Notes: a model not told the origin generated them from the letters alone. A stretch of DNA of 7,406 nt from Planctomycetota bacterium (GCA_022563615.1 JADFMZ010000155.1:1-7406); one strand, 5' to 3'. Counted from the stretch's first letter, positions 1 to 6,710 are shown. Made by a program: numbers and translations.

Positions 1-272
1 AGGGGATCGGGTTGGATTACATCCCGGCCACCCTCAGCTTCGAACACGTCTCTGACGCCGTGAGCGTGACCGACGCCGAGGCCTACGCCGCGGCGCGCAA
101 GCTGACCCGCATTGAGGGGATTTTCACCGGCGGGAGTTCCGGCACCGCCCTGGCCGGCGCGATCAAGTGGATCCTCGGGAGTGTCACGCCGTGTCACCTG
201 GGCGCGCCGCTTGAACCAAGGCCCGTGCCAGCCGCACATCCACGGGCTGCGAGGGATCCCGATCCGGCTTGA
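1..272 (+). CDS. Cysteine synthase / cystathionine beta-synthase family protein, partial at 5' end and apparently 3'-truncated
   Basis: Fold-type II PLP enzymes of this family make cysteine or cystathionine from an activated serine and a sulfur donor in the cytoplasm. The gene enters from the left edge already in frame: GIGLDYIPATL near 3-35, then VSDAVSVTDAEAYAAARKL, then EGIFTGGSSGT. The GGSSG at 129-143 is the conserved glycine/serine segment in the C-terminal third of these enzymes, and IPAT plus (R/K)L.R.EG are typical family signatures. Similarity stops after AGAIKW at about 170. The expected strand with a PDSG-type motif and the C-terminal helices is absent in all three + frames. The remaining residues to the stop at 272 look random and run antisense to the 3' end of the BtpA reading frame. 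I infer loss of the 3' end by deletion or rearrangement, or a chimeric assembly. The choice between cysteine synthase and cystathionine beta-synthase cannot be made from this fragment. Confidence 0.75.
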   Translation, partial: GIGLDYIPATLSFEHVSDAVSVTDAEAYAAARKLTRIEGIFTGGSSGTALAGAIKWILGSVTPCHLGAPLEPRPVPAAHPRAARDPDPA

Positions 273-291
273 TGGACGTGCCGACGATGAT
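184..291 (-). pseudogene. Separated C-terminal end of the BtpA gene, downstream of the nonsense codon
   Basis: Read on the - strand in the same frame as the BtpA gene, the 35 codons after the TGA give IIVGTSIKPDRDPSQPVDVR, then LARALVQAARPGDTA and a TGA at 184-186. This matches the last beta strand and helix of the BtpA fold (D-G-I-I-V-G-T..K.dG....PVD..r...lv). With a glycine codon GGA in place of TGA at 292-294 the protein would have 264 residues, which is normal for the family. There is no start codon or ribosome binding site of its own, so it is unlikely to be translated separately. Its preserved reading frame indicates that the nonsense change is recent or an artefact. Confidence 0.75.
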
Positions 292-978
292 TCAATCGGC
301 AACCGACAACAGCGCTTGGACCGTTTCGGCCGTCGCCCCGCTGCCGACGAACAGGCGTCGGTCGGGAACGGCTTCGCGCACGCGCCGAAGCTCGTCGATA
401 TCCACCGGCTCACCGGTGGCCGGGCCGGTGACGATCAAGCCGTCGGCCATTCCGCGATAGGCCGTCTCCCTGGCGGCGCGGGCGATGTCCGGCTGGCTGA
501 TCGGTACGGCGTGTTTCACATGGACGTCGGCCAGGATCGCAACGCGATGCCCGAGAAGACGGCGGTAGCGAAGCGTTTCATCCGCCCGACCTTCGATGAA
601 CCCTTGATCGGTCGCGCAGACTCCGGTGTGCACGTTTACACGAACGAATGAAGCGCCCACCGCCGACGCAATCCCCAGCGCCGCCCGGGCGTCGTTCCGC
701 AGAGCGTTGACCCCGACGCGGAGGGAGCACTCCCGTTGAACGCGGTCCGCTACGACCGCCATGGCGGCCACACTCGCCGGGGAAAGTGAATCTGCTGGAA
801 ACGGCGCATCGCCGTAGTTTTCCACGACGGCGGCGTCAAAGCCGGCCTCTTCGAGCGCGCGGGCATCGTCCAGGGCGCGTTCGAGGATCTCATCCATCGA
901 CAGCATATGTCCGGGGCTTCCGGGCAGCGCCTTCAGGTGAAGGACGCCGATCAGGGCAGGGCGGGGCAGATCAATCAT
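292..978 (-). CDS. btpA: BtpA/SgcQ family TIM-barrel protein, ended early by an in-frame TGA
   Basis: BtpA-family proteins are predicted TIM barrels. The cyanobacterial member is linked to photosystem I accumulation, but in other bacteria the reaction is unknown. From the ATG at 976-978 the N-terminus reads PALIGVLHLKALPGSP (residues 7-22), followed by ALDDARALEEAGFDAAVVEN and YGDAPF (to residue 60). These are the most characteristic segments of the family. LRVGVNALRND, FVRVNVHTG, ILADVHVKHA, GLIVTG and LFVGSGAT follow in family order. The frame ends ...LLSVAD-TGA, 228 residues long, where the family continues D-G-(I/F)IVGT. The missing end is still present in the DNA (see 184-291). A longer start at 1027-1032 (ATG or GTG) is possible; neither has a clear Shine-Dalgarno, and I chose 978 because family similarity begins there. 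It lies about 90 bp downstream of the GroES-like gene on the same strand, so co-transcription is plausible. The gene is probably a recent pseudogene, unless the TGA is a sequencing error. Confidence 0.85.
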   Translation of the reverse strand: MIDLPRPALIGVLHLKALPGSPGHMLSMDEILERALDDARALEEAGFDAAVVENYGDAPFPADSLSPASVAAMAVVADRVQRECSLRVGVNALRNDARAALGIASAVGASFVRVNVHTGVCATDQGFIEGRADETLRYRRLLGHRVAILADVHVKHAVPISQPDIARAARETAYRGMADGLIVTGPATGEPVDIDELRRVREAVPDRRLFVGSGATAETVQALLSVAD

Positions 979-1068
979 CGTTGTCGTGTCGTACCAACCG
1001 ATCGAACGCGGTCCTCGTTCAGCGCGCATCACGAACCGCCGAAACGCCCGGTCACAGGTCGTGGAATT

Positions 1069-1395
1069 CTACGTGCTCTTGCGGAAGACCGCCACCACGT
1101 CTTCGATCGGCACGACGTAGAGATAGTTGTCGGCTTCAAACTCCACGGGGATCGCATGCTTGGGGTTGAACAGCACGCGGTCGTACTGGCGAATCGGGAA
1201 ATCGTCATCCGCTTCGATGTGAGCCGAGATCGCCACGATTCGGCCGGTGATCGTCGGAATCTCGATCGAGTCGGGCAGCTCGATGCCGCCCTTGGTCACC
1301 TTCTTGTCCTGATCCTTGCGGATCAGCACGCGTTTGCCCAGCGGCTCGACCGTTTCCAAGGTCGCCTTTTGTTTCTGCACGCGGTCGGCCATCAT
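1069..1395 (-). CDS. groES: GroES/Cpn10-like co-chaperonin (divergent stand-alone copy)
   Basis: GroES caps the GroEL folding chamber in the cytoplasm as a ring of seven subunits. The family pattern is clear: VEPLGKRVLIRKDQ at the start of the fold, a mobile-loop-like segment VTKGGIELPDS, then GRIVAIS, YDRVLFNPKHAIPVEFEADN and a final YVVPIEDVVAVF. Compared with Escherichia coli GroES, the D-R-V becomes K-R-V. The second half (HIEADDDFPIRQYDRV, AIPVEFE) is of a type that I associate with extra planctomycete GroES copies; this is recollection, not a search. No groEL lies beside it. I chose the ATG at 1393-1395 (108 residues; ATG also at 1390-1392), because the 24 residues upstream, back to a GTG at 1465-1467, lie outside the GroES fold. 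That GTG does have a weak AGGA a few bases upstream and cannot be excluded. It may be the first gene of a short unit with btpA. The TAG stop is at 1069-1071. Confidence 0.82.
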   Translation of the reverse strand: MMADRVQKQKATLETVEPLGKRVLIRKDQDKKVTKGGIELPDSIEIPTITGRIVAISAHIEADDDFPIRQYDRVLFNPKHAIPVEFEADNYLYVVPIEDVVAVFRKST

Positions 1396-1670
1396 ATTTC
1401 GCTCATCTGCCGCCATCGTGCCGGTTGCTCCAGAGCACCCGTCGCGGACGGCTTCGCCCGTGTTCACCCATTCCTAATTGTAGTCCCGCCGTCTGCGGGC
1501 AGCCAGCAGGCATCCGCCGGTGTCTTTTCCTCATACCATCGGCCAATTATGCGGGATAACTTTCGGAGGTTCGGTTGTAGACCCGTGCGACTGTGCGTAC
1601 CCGATTCTCGCAGGGCGATGTCGATCAACCCGCCTGGAGCCTGCTTCAAGAGATGCCGGTGGTGAGGATG
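1396..1670. other. Intergenic region upstream of the GroES-like gene
   Basis: This stretch separates the leftward GroES-like gene from the first MITE-like repeat. Reading frames here either extend the GroES-like gene upstream or run through the repeat, and none shows recognisable protein similarity. The leftward promoter of the GroES-like gene should lie here, but I see no convincing -35/-10 pair and no CIRCE-type inverted repeat. Confidence 0.5.
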
Positions 1671-1778
1671 GCCTAGCAGCCCGTTGAAAAAATGTGGCAC
1701 GGGTTTGTAACCCGTGTTTTCACCGGTTGAAAACCGGTGCCACACTCAACCTTTGTGTTTTTCAACAGGCTGATAGGC
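1671..1778 (+). repeat. MITE-like element, copy 1 (terminal inverted repeats and two hairpins)
   Basis: The 108-bp element starts GCCTAGCAGCCCGTTGAAAA and ends TTTTCAACAGGCTGATAGGC. The ends form 21-bp terminal inverted repeats with two mismatches. Inside are two perfect hairpins, at 1698-1716 (CACGGGTT-tgt-AACCCGTG) and 1721-1739 (CACCGGTT-gaa-AACCGGTG). TGTGG at 1693-1697 can pair with CCACA at 1740-1744 around both hairpins, so the single strand could fold as a three-way junction. The reverse complement recurs at 6603-6710 with six mismatches. TA dinucleotides stand near both ends (CTAG, ATAG), which may reflect a TA or CTAG target, but no clear target duplication is proven. It lies between divergently transcribed genes and encodes no protein. 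The structure fits a MITE or a REP-like palindromic unit. Confidence 0.85.
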
Positions 1779-2127
1779 CCCTTTTTTCGGATCGTACCTA
1801 TCGGTCGAGCGAGGATGAACCGTTATCGGGCTTGACCCACCCCAGAGGCGATTTCGACAAAATTCACGCGATCAAAATGTAGACTTGCAATAGGGTTCAT
1901 GCGTGCGTGGGTGTTCAAGGGTGCACAGTTCGAAGAACCTCGTGGTGACTAGCACCCTCATGGATCCCGATGCTTTAACCAGAGAGGATGCCGAAGGCCG
2001 ATGCGCATTGGGGGCGTGCCTGCCGCGTGTGGGACGCTTCTTTGCCGGATGAGCTCGATGCATCCTTGATGTTCGTATTCGACTCGCCGAATGGGCTGTG
2101 AACCAGATGGAGTCAAGGCGGACCGCT
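1779..2127. other. Intergenic leader region of the coiled-coil gene
   Basis: These 349 bases hold no recognisable protein-coding sequence on either strand. The promoter of the coiled-coil gene is expected here. TTGACC at 1832-1837 resembles a -35 box but has no matching -10 at a normal distance. GGATG (2047-2051) and CATCC (2061-2065) form only a weak hairpin. I see no RNA gene or riboswitch. Confidence 0.5.
2115..2121 (+). promoter_or_regulatory. Ribosome binding site deciding the start of the coiled-coil gene
   Basis: AAGGCGG differs by one base from the consensus AAGGAGG and ends six bases before the ATG at 2128. This favours that ATG over the in-frame GTG at 2098 and ATG at 2104, neither of which has such a site. 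Confidence 0.55.
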
Positions 2128-5100
2128 ATGGTTGAATTAAACACGTATCAGGAGTTGTTTGAGGCTGCCGATTCCGCGCTGGACGGGTTCACGCGCGAGC
2201 TGGACGGTTATCAAACCACGCTACGTTCATCCTCAAAGAAATGGATCGAAGGTTGCGATCGGCAGTTGTCGGCCGAGGCGAAGCGTCTGAAGGAGCAGGA
2301 AGCCGCCCTCGAAAAGCAGAACAGTAAGCTGGACCACCGTCAGGTTGAACTCCAGGAGGCCCATCAAGAGCTCGAACAACGCAACGTTCAACTGGATGAG
2401 GTTCAACGGCAGATCGAACGGCGGCAGGACGAGCTCGACGCGGGAAAAGCTCAATGCGATCAACGCCAACGTCAATTGGAGCAGGGGGCTGCGGACCTTG
2501 AGCACACAGATGGCGAAGCGCGACAGCGCAATAACGCCGCAGCGATGGAGCTGGCCGCCGAAACTCAATCGTTAGAGGAAGCCAAGCGGTCCTTTGAAAC
2601 CCAGCTTGAACAACTTCACCAGGCTAGATCCGACCTGCAGGAACTGCGTGATGCCCTGTCCGCCGATCAGGAGGCATTGGTCCAAACGCAGGAAGAGCTG
2701 GGCAGAAATCGCGAAGAGCTTGCCAATAAGCACGACGATCTGGAACGGCACGAGGCCGACCTTGCCGAACGCGAATGGCGACTGAGAGATCAGGAATCAG
2801 CCGTCCTGCAGAAGGAACAGCAAGTCGAAGATGGGCAGGTTGCCGCCACCGAGCAGGCCCGACAACTAGAGGTCCGTGTCGAAGAGGCTGAGGAGACGGC
2901 CCGACATCGGGAAGATAAGTTCCAGCAGCGGGAGGAAGAACTCGCCGAGGCCCGACGCAGCGCCGAAGGCTTGCGGGCCGAGCTTGATCGTGAGCAAGAC
3001 GATCTCGAGCAGCTTCGCACTCAACTTACCGGACAGACGGCGGAGCTCGAAACCCGGGCGGCGTCCCTAGGCGAGCAGGAGACGCAGTCTGAAAAAGATC
3101 GGGCTGAACGAGAGGAACAATTCTCAACTGAACGATCCCGATTGGAGCAACAGGTCTCGCAGCTTGAGAACCAGGCCCGCGAGTTGCAGGAACAGGTTGG
3201 CCGCCTCGATCAACGAGAGGAAGCGGCTACCCGCCAAACGTCGGATTTGGAAAAGCAGCAGGAAACGGCTCGCGCCGAGTTGGAGGCCCGACAAGCCCAG
3301 CTTGCAGAGGAAATCAGCCTCCTGGACGCTCAGCGCAACGCCTTTCAGCAGGAATCGGCGCAGGCCGAGGAAGCCATTGCACAGGATCACGCTGAGTTCG
3401 AGCGTCAACAGGAAGAGTTTCGTCAGCGCACTTTGGAGTTGGAAACCAAGCTCGCCGCCTTGGATGAACGGTCCCAGGAGCACAATCGGCTGAGCCGGGA
3501 GCTTGATGGACGTACGGGCGAACTCGACGCGCAAGCGGACCTCGCCCGGCAGCAGCAGGTAGCCGTTGAGGACGAGCGCGGCCGATTGGATTCGCAAAAG
3601 GTGGCGCTAGAGCAGCGTAGCGCACAGTTGGATAAGCGGCGAAGCGAACTGGACCGGATGGTGGCCAACGTTGACGGCACACGCACGCAACTTGACCAGG
3701 ATCGTGACGCGCTCGAAACAACGATCGAAGACCGAGAGGCGGACCTCGCCGAAGCGAAGAAGCAGTTGGCCCAACAGGGCTTGGCGCTGGACGACCGTAC
3801 GCAGGCGATCGAGACCCGCGAGCGGGACGCCGAGGCCGCTCTGGCCAGTAGCCGCCTTGCACAAGAAGACTTGAACTCCGCCCGTCAACAAATGCTCAAC
3901 AAACAGGAAGAGTTGCGAGAGGCTGAGGGCGGCTTGCAGAACGCCGAAAAAGAGCTGCTAGGTAAACGCTCTGGGCTTGAAGCGACGTGTAAGGCGTTCG
4001 AGAAAGAGTCCGCCGCGCGGGCGGAACAACTCGCCGAGGTGGAACGCGAGGTAGGCTCCCAACGTGACCGATTGTCCCAGGAGCGCCTTGCCGAGGAGGA
4101 GAAAACCCGTCAACTCGATCAGCAAGCCACCCAACTCGGCGAAAGAACGGAGACCCTGGTGCAGCGGGAGAAAGAACTTTCCGTGCTCCAAGAGAAGCTG
4201 AATACGGCGCTGTCTGAATTGCACAAAGATAAGGTGGACACCCAACACGCCTATCAAACGGCGCAGGAAGTTACCCAGGCCCGAGAGAACGAACTCGTCG
4301 AAACCCGCTCAAAGATCGACGCATTGCGCGCCGAAGTGGAAGCGGCCCATCAGCGTGAAGGTCAACTGGAACAATCCCTGCAGGAAGCTCGGGCGCAATG
4401 TGATGAACACGCCCGCGCCGAAGCGCAGTCCAGTGCCCATGCCGAGGAACTCGCGACGAAGGCCGAGCAATCCAACGCCGACGCCCGAAACGAAGCGACG
4501 CGAGCCAGACAAGCCGGTGAGCGTGCCGAGGCCCTGCAGGCCGAGACGCAACAACAGCAAGAGGACCTGGCGCGTCGGCTGGCTGAACTCAAAAAAGGCG
4601 AAGAGGAAGTGCTGGCCTTATTGGAAGAGGCCCACGGACAACAACGCTCCCAAGGTTCGGGCGCCGACGCCACCGGTGGGGAGATCAACACTCAGACGTG
4701 TCATTCGGCGGTGGCCGGTTTCTGGGCCAACCGTGAGGCGACCGCGCAACCTGACTCTGATGCCGACGACGGCGCCGACGCACGAGAACCGGCGCAGGAG
4801 TCGCCGGAATCTGCGCAAGACCTACCTGCCGCGCCGGACCCAACCGGCCCCGCCGGCGTCCATCCCGACGAAAGCGCGCCGGTCGAAGAGGAGGAAACCC
4901 AGGCGGCCGCCATGCAGGCCGCTCTGGCCGCAGCTCAGGCCGAAGTCGAACAGAGCAAACGGGAAGATCAGGTCAAGAAAAACCGACCGGCCCAAGCCAA
5001 GTCCAAAACGAAACGTGCCGCGCGCCCGGCTGGGAATGCTCCGATCAAGGTGACCCGGGAAACACTCGCCCGCAGTCAAGCCGCCGAGGAGGACAGGAAG

Positions 5101-5292
5101 AGTAAGCCATCCAACGGCGCGCGTGCCAAGCCGCTTCCGTCCGATCTGGATCCGGAGACGGCCAAGAAGCTCAAGACCCTTCGCCGGCTCAATCCCAACC
5201 GGTCGGATGAGGAGCTGCTCGCGCGGCTTTCGCCGGACAAGCCCAAGGCATCCAAAGAAAAGCCCAAGAAAAGCTGGTTCTCGATCCGGTAG
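2128..5292 (+). CDS. Large coiled-coil protein of unknown function (1054 residues)
   Basis: I do not recognise an orthologue. Residues about 40-845 are almost pure coiled coil rich in E, Q, R, A and L with hardly any proline. Residues 68-124 show nine consecutive positions seven apart occupied by L, I or C, usually followed by D, E or Q. The same register is seen at 494-529. Residues about 850-940 are an acidic, proline-rich linker. The last 110 residues are rich in lysine and arginine and contain a short predicted helical motif at 1007-1034 (LDPETAKKLKTLRRL, then NPNRSDEELLARL). The protein ends in KKSWFSIR. There is no signal peptide, membrane segment or Walker A motif, so it is probably cytoplasmic and not an SMC ATPase. 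The basic tail could contact nucleic acid or another acidic partner; that is inference. Filament-forming or scaffold proteins of the bacterial coiled-coil-rich type are the closest comparison by architecture. The start at 2128 is set by the AAGGCGG site; the stop is TAG. The YhaM-type nuclease gene follows about 300 bp downstream on the same strand. Confidence 0.85.
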   Translation: MVELNTYQELFEAADSALDGFTRELDGYQTTLRSSSKKWIEGCDRQLSAEAKRLKEQEAALEKQNSKLDHRQVELQEAHQELEQRNVQLDEVQRQIERRQDELDAGKAQCDQRQRQLEQGAADLEHTDGEARQRNNAAAMELAAETQSLEEAKRSFETQLEQLHQARSDLQELRDALSADQEALVQTQEELGRNREELANKHDDLERHEADLAEREWRLRDQESAVLQKEQQVEDGQVAATEQARQLEVRVEEAEETARHREDKFQQREEELAEARRSAEGLRAELDREQDDLEQLRTQLTGQTAELETRAASLGEQETQSEKDRAEREEQFSTERSRLEQQVSQLENQARELQEQVGRLDQREEAATRQTSDLEKQQETARAELEARQAQLAEEISLLDAQRNAFQQESAQAEEAIAQDHAEFERQQEEFRQRTLELETKLAALDERSQEHNRLSRELDGRTGELDAQADLARQQQVAVEDERGRLDSQKVALEQRSAQLDKRRSELDRMVANVDGTRTQLDQDRDALETTIEDREADLAEAKKQLAQQGLALDDRTQAIETRERDAEAALASSRLAQEDLNSARQQMLNKQEELREAEGGLQNAEKELLGKRSGLEATCKAFEKESAARAEQLAEVEREVGSQRDRLSQERLAEEEKTRQLDQQATQLGERTETLVQREKELSVLQEKLNTALSELHKDKVDTQHAYQTAQEVTQARENELVETRSKIDALRAEVEAAHQREGQLEQSLQEARAQCDEHARAEAQSSAHAEELATKAEQSNADARNEATRARQAGERAEALQAETQQQQEDLARRLAELKKGEEEVLALLEEAHGQQRSQGSGADATGGEINTQTCHSAVAGFWANREATAQPDSDADDGADAREPAQESPESAQDLPAAPDPTGPAGVHPDESAPVEEEETQAAAMQAALAAAQAEVEQSKREDQVKKNRPAQAKSKTKRAARPAGNAPIKVTRETLARSQAAEEDRKSKPSNGARAKPLPSDLDPETAKKLKTLRRLNPNRSDEELLARLSPDKPKASKEKPKKSWFSIR

Positions 5293-5593
5293 GCGGCGAC
5301 GTCAGGATACCGACGACAGACCGTTCATCAACCCAACGGAACCGGCGGTCTACGCTCTGGGCGGCGATTTCACGAAATTTGTTCCGCAACGTCTGCCGCC
5401 CAATTCGCTGAAGGTCTGCGCAGTGATCCCACACTGGGGCGCGACCTGAATGCTCACGTTGCACCAAGCTTCCGACTTGCCCGACCACTCCGCCGTCACC
5501 GACCCCGCTCGGACCCTATCCACGATGCGATTTGCCTGGGGTTCACTTTGGCTCTAAAGTGCCCGCTCAAGAATCCCTTACGTGGAGGAGGAT
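5293..5593. other. Intergenic region between the coiled-coil and YhaM-type genes
   Basis: I see no supported gene here. Open frames crossing it are extensions of non-coding frames of the coiled-coil gene. There is no convincing terminator after 5292: the AGACCG/CGGTCT pair shortly downstream has a long loop and no U tract. The right end holds a possible promoter and the ribosome binding site of the next gene. Confidence 0.5.
5532..5560 (+). promoter_or_regulatory. Possible sigma70-type promoter of the YhaM-type gene
   Basis: TTGCCT (5532-5537) and TAAAGT (5555-5560) are separated by 17 bases, and the proposed start codon is 33 bases further on. Both boxes are imperfect matches. CACTTT (5544-5549) and AAAGTG (5556-5561) form an inverted repeat overlapping the -10 box, which could be an operator half-site pair or chance. 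Confidence 0.3.
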
Positions 5594-6580
5594 GTGGAAC
5601 ATCGATTCATCGCGGATTTGCGGCCTGGTGAGCGGATCGAGGACCAGGTATTTCTGGTCCGGTCCAAGGACTTGCGAACGACCACACAAGGCGGCTTGTA
5701 CATCCATGCAGTGCTGATCGATCGGACGGGGCAACTTGTGGCCCGTGCCTGGCAAGCGACCGAGGAACAGTTCCAAGCGATGCCGGATGGCGGTTTTCTG
5801 CGGTTCAAAGGCCGGGTGGAAAACTACAAGGGCAACCTTCAGTTCATCATTGATGCGATGAGGCCGGCGGACCCCGCGTCGTTCGATATTGCCGACTTCC
5901 TGGCCGCTACCAAGAACAACATCGAGCAGATGTGGAAGCGTCTGCGCAGCATCATCGAGGGCGTCCAGCATCCCGACCTAAAGGCCCTGATTGCGGAATT
6001 CCTGGCTGATGAATCGATGATGGAGGGTTTTCGTCGTGCCCCAGCCGCAGCCACCATGCATCATGCGTATATCGGGGGTTTGTTGGAACACACGCTCTCA
6101 CTGCTGGAAATAGCACTGCACGTAATCCCCTGCTACCCGAAACTTAGCCTGGATCTGGTTCTGACGGGTTTGTTCCTCCATGACATCGGCAAGGTAAAGG
6201 AGTTGGAGTATTCGACGAGTCTGGGCTACACGGACGAAGGCCAACTACTGGGGCACATCGTGCAGGCAGTTTTGTGGATCGACAACAAGGCCGCCGCGGT
6301 AGCCAGCAAGGCGGGCAAGCCTTTCCCCGATCGGCTTCGATGGGCCCTGCAGCACATCGTGCTCAGCCACCATGGACAGTACGAGTTCGGCAGCCCGAAG
6401 CTTCCAGCCATCCCGGAGGCGATTGCCGTTCATTACCTCGATAACCTCGACGCCAAGATCAACATGTTTCTGACCGCAGTCGAAAACGACCGCGACCCGG
6501 AAAACCACTGGACCGGATATCAACGCGCCTTGGAAACCAGAATCTTCAAACCCAACGTAATGGAAAACAGTACGGATTGA
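5594..6580 (+). CDS. yhaM: YhaM-type 3'-5' exoribonuclease (OB-fold plus HD domain)
   Basis: YhaM-family enzymes are metal-dependent 3'-5' exonucleases that trim RNA, and in some cases DNA, in the cytoplasm. The N-terminal 95 residues are an OB-fold of the anti-codon/tRNA-binding kind: RFIADLRPGERIEDQVFLV, then TTQGGLYIHAVLIDRTGQLV, then RFKGRVENYKGNLQFII. The HD domain follows with the metal-binding pattern in order: MHHAY with H156-H157, LLEHT with H166, LHDIGK with H196-D197, LSHHGQYEFGSP with H259-H260, and HYLDNLDAK with D283 and D286. At 328 residues it has the usual family length and seems intact. I chose the GTG at 5594 because GGAGGAGG at 5584-5591 lies just upstream and the protein then begins MEHRFIADL, as family members do. 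An in-frame GTG at 5582 would place that site inside the gene. The gene ends with TGA, showing that TGA is a stop in this genome. It may have its own promoter. The second MITE-like repeat begins 22 bp after the stop. Confidence 0.9.
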   Translation: MEHRFIADLRPGERIEDQVFLVRSKDLRTTTQGGLYIHAVLIDRTGQLVARAWQATEEQFQAMPDGGFLRFKGRVENYKGNLQFIIDAMRPADPASFDIADFLAATKNNIEQMWKRLRSIIEGVQHPDLKALIAEFLADESMMEGFRRAPAAATMHHAYIGGLLEHTLSLLEIALHVIPCYPKLSLDLVLTGLFLHDIGKVKELEYSTSLGYTDEGQLLGHIVQAVLWIDNKAAAVASKAGKPFPDRLRWALQHIVLSHHGQYEFGSPKLPAIPEAIAVHYLDNLDAKINMFLTAVENDRDPENHWTGYQRALETRIFKPNVMENSTD

Positions 6581-6602
6581 CCCGGCGCTCGGATCGGCGA
6601 GG

Positions 6603-6710
6603 GGCTAGCAGCCTGTTGAAAAACACAAAGGTTGAGTGTGGCACCGGTTTTCAACCGGTGAAAACACGGGTTACAAACCCGTGCCACAATTCTTCAACGG
6701 GATGCTAGCC
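6603..6710 (-). repeat. MITE-like element, copy 2 (inverted relative to copy 1)
   Basis: This is the reverse complement of the element at 1671-1778, of the same 108-bp length. Eighty consecutive bases are identical, and the six mismatches all lie in the terminal repeats. The ends start GGCTAGCAGCCTGTTGAAAA and finish TTCTTCAACGGGATGCTAGC + C, forming 21-bp terminal repeats with three mismatches. Hairpins lie at 6642-6660 and 6665-6683. The position between the ends of two convergent genes (YhaM-type and transposase) would let the hairpins act as a bidirectional transcription stop, but there is no U tract directly after them. Confidence 0.85.

Noticed and set aside
112..651. A 179-residue + strand protein
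   Set aside because: It is antisense to the BtpA gene and starts inside the cysteine synthase fragment; no similarity is visible.
184..1032. UGA recoded as glycine throughout the genome (as in some candidate phyla)
   Set aside because: The YhaM-type gene ends with TGA at its natural family terminus and the base composition is GC-rich, unlike the known UGA-Gly lineages. A single mutated codon is simpler.
1464..1745. A 93-residue - strand protein
   Set aside because: Its first 20 residues are translated from the MITE-like repeat and the rest is intergenic; it has no recognisable domain.
1671..1778. CRISPR array or intrinsic terminator
   Set aside because: There are only two copies, 5 kb apart and inverted, without spacers. 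The hairpins in copy 1 lie upstream of both neighbouring genes and lack a U tract immediately after the stem.
3314..3862. Long antisense reading frames inside the coiled-coil gene (also 3124-3597, 3607-3891, 4355-5053 on the + strand)
   Set aside because: They are low-complexity shadows of a GC-rich, E/Q/R-rich gene, with no family similarity and no ribosome binding sites.
2128..5292. SMC chromosome partition ATPase
   Set aside because: There is no N-terminal Walker A, no C-terminal signature or Walker B, and no hinge. Only the coiled-coil character is shared.
5123..5449. A small + strand gene after the coiled-coil gene
   Set aside because: It begins as an alternative frame of the coiled-coil C-terminus and shows no family features.
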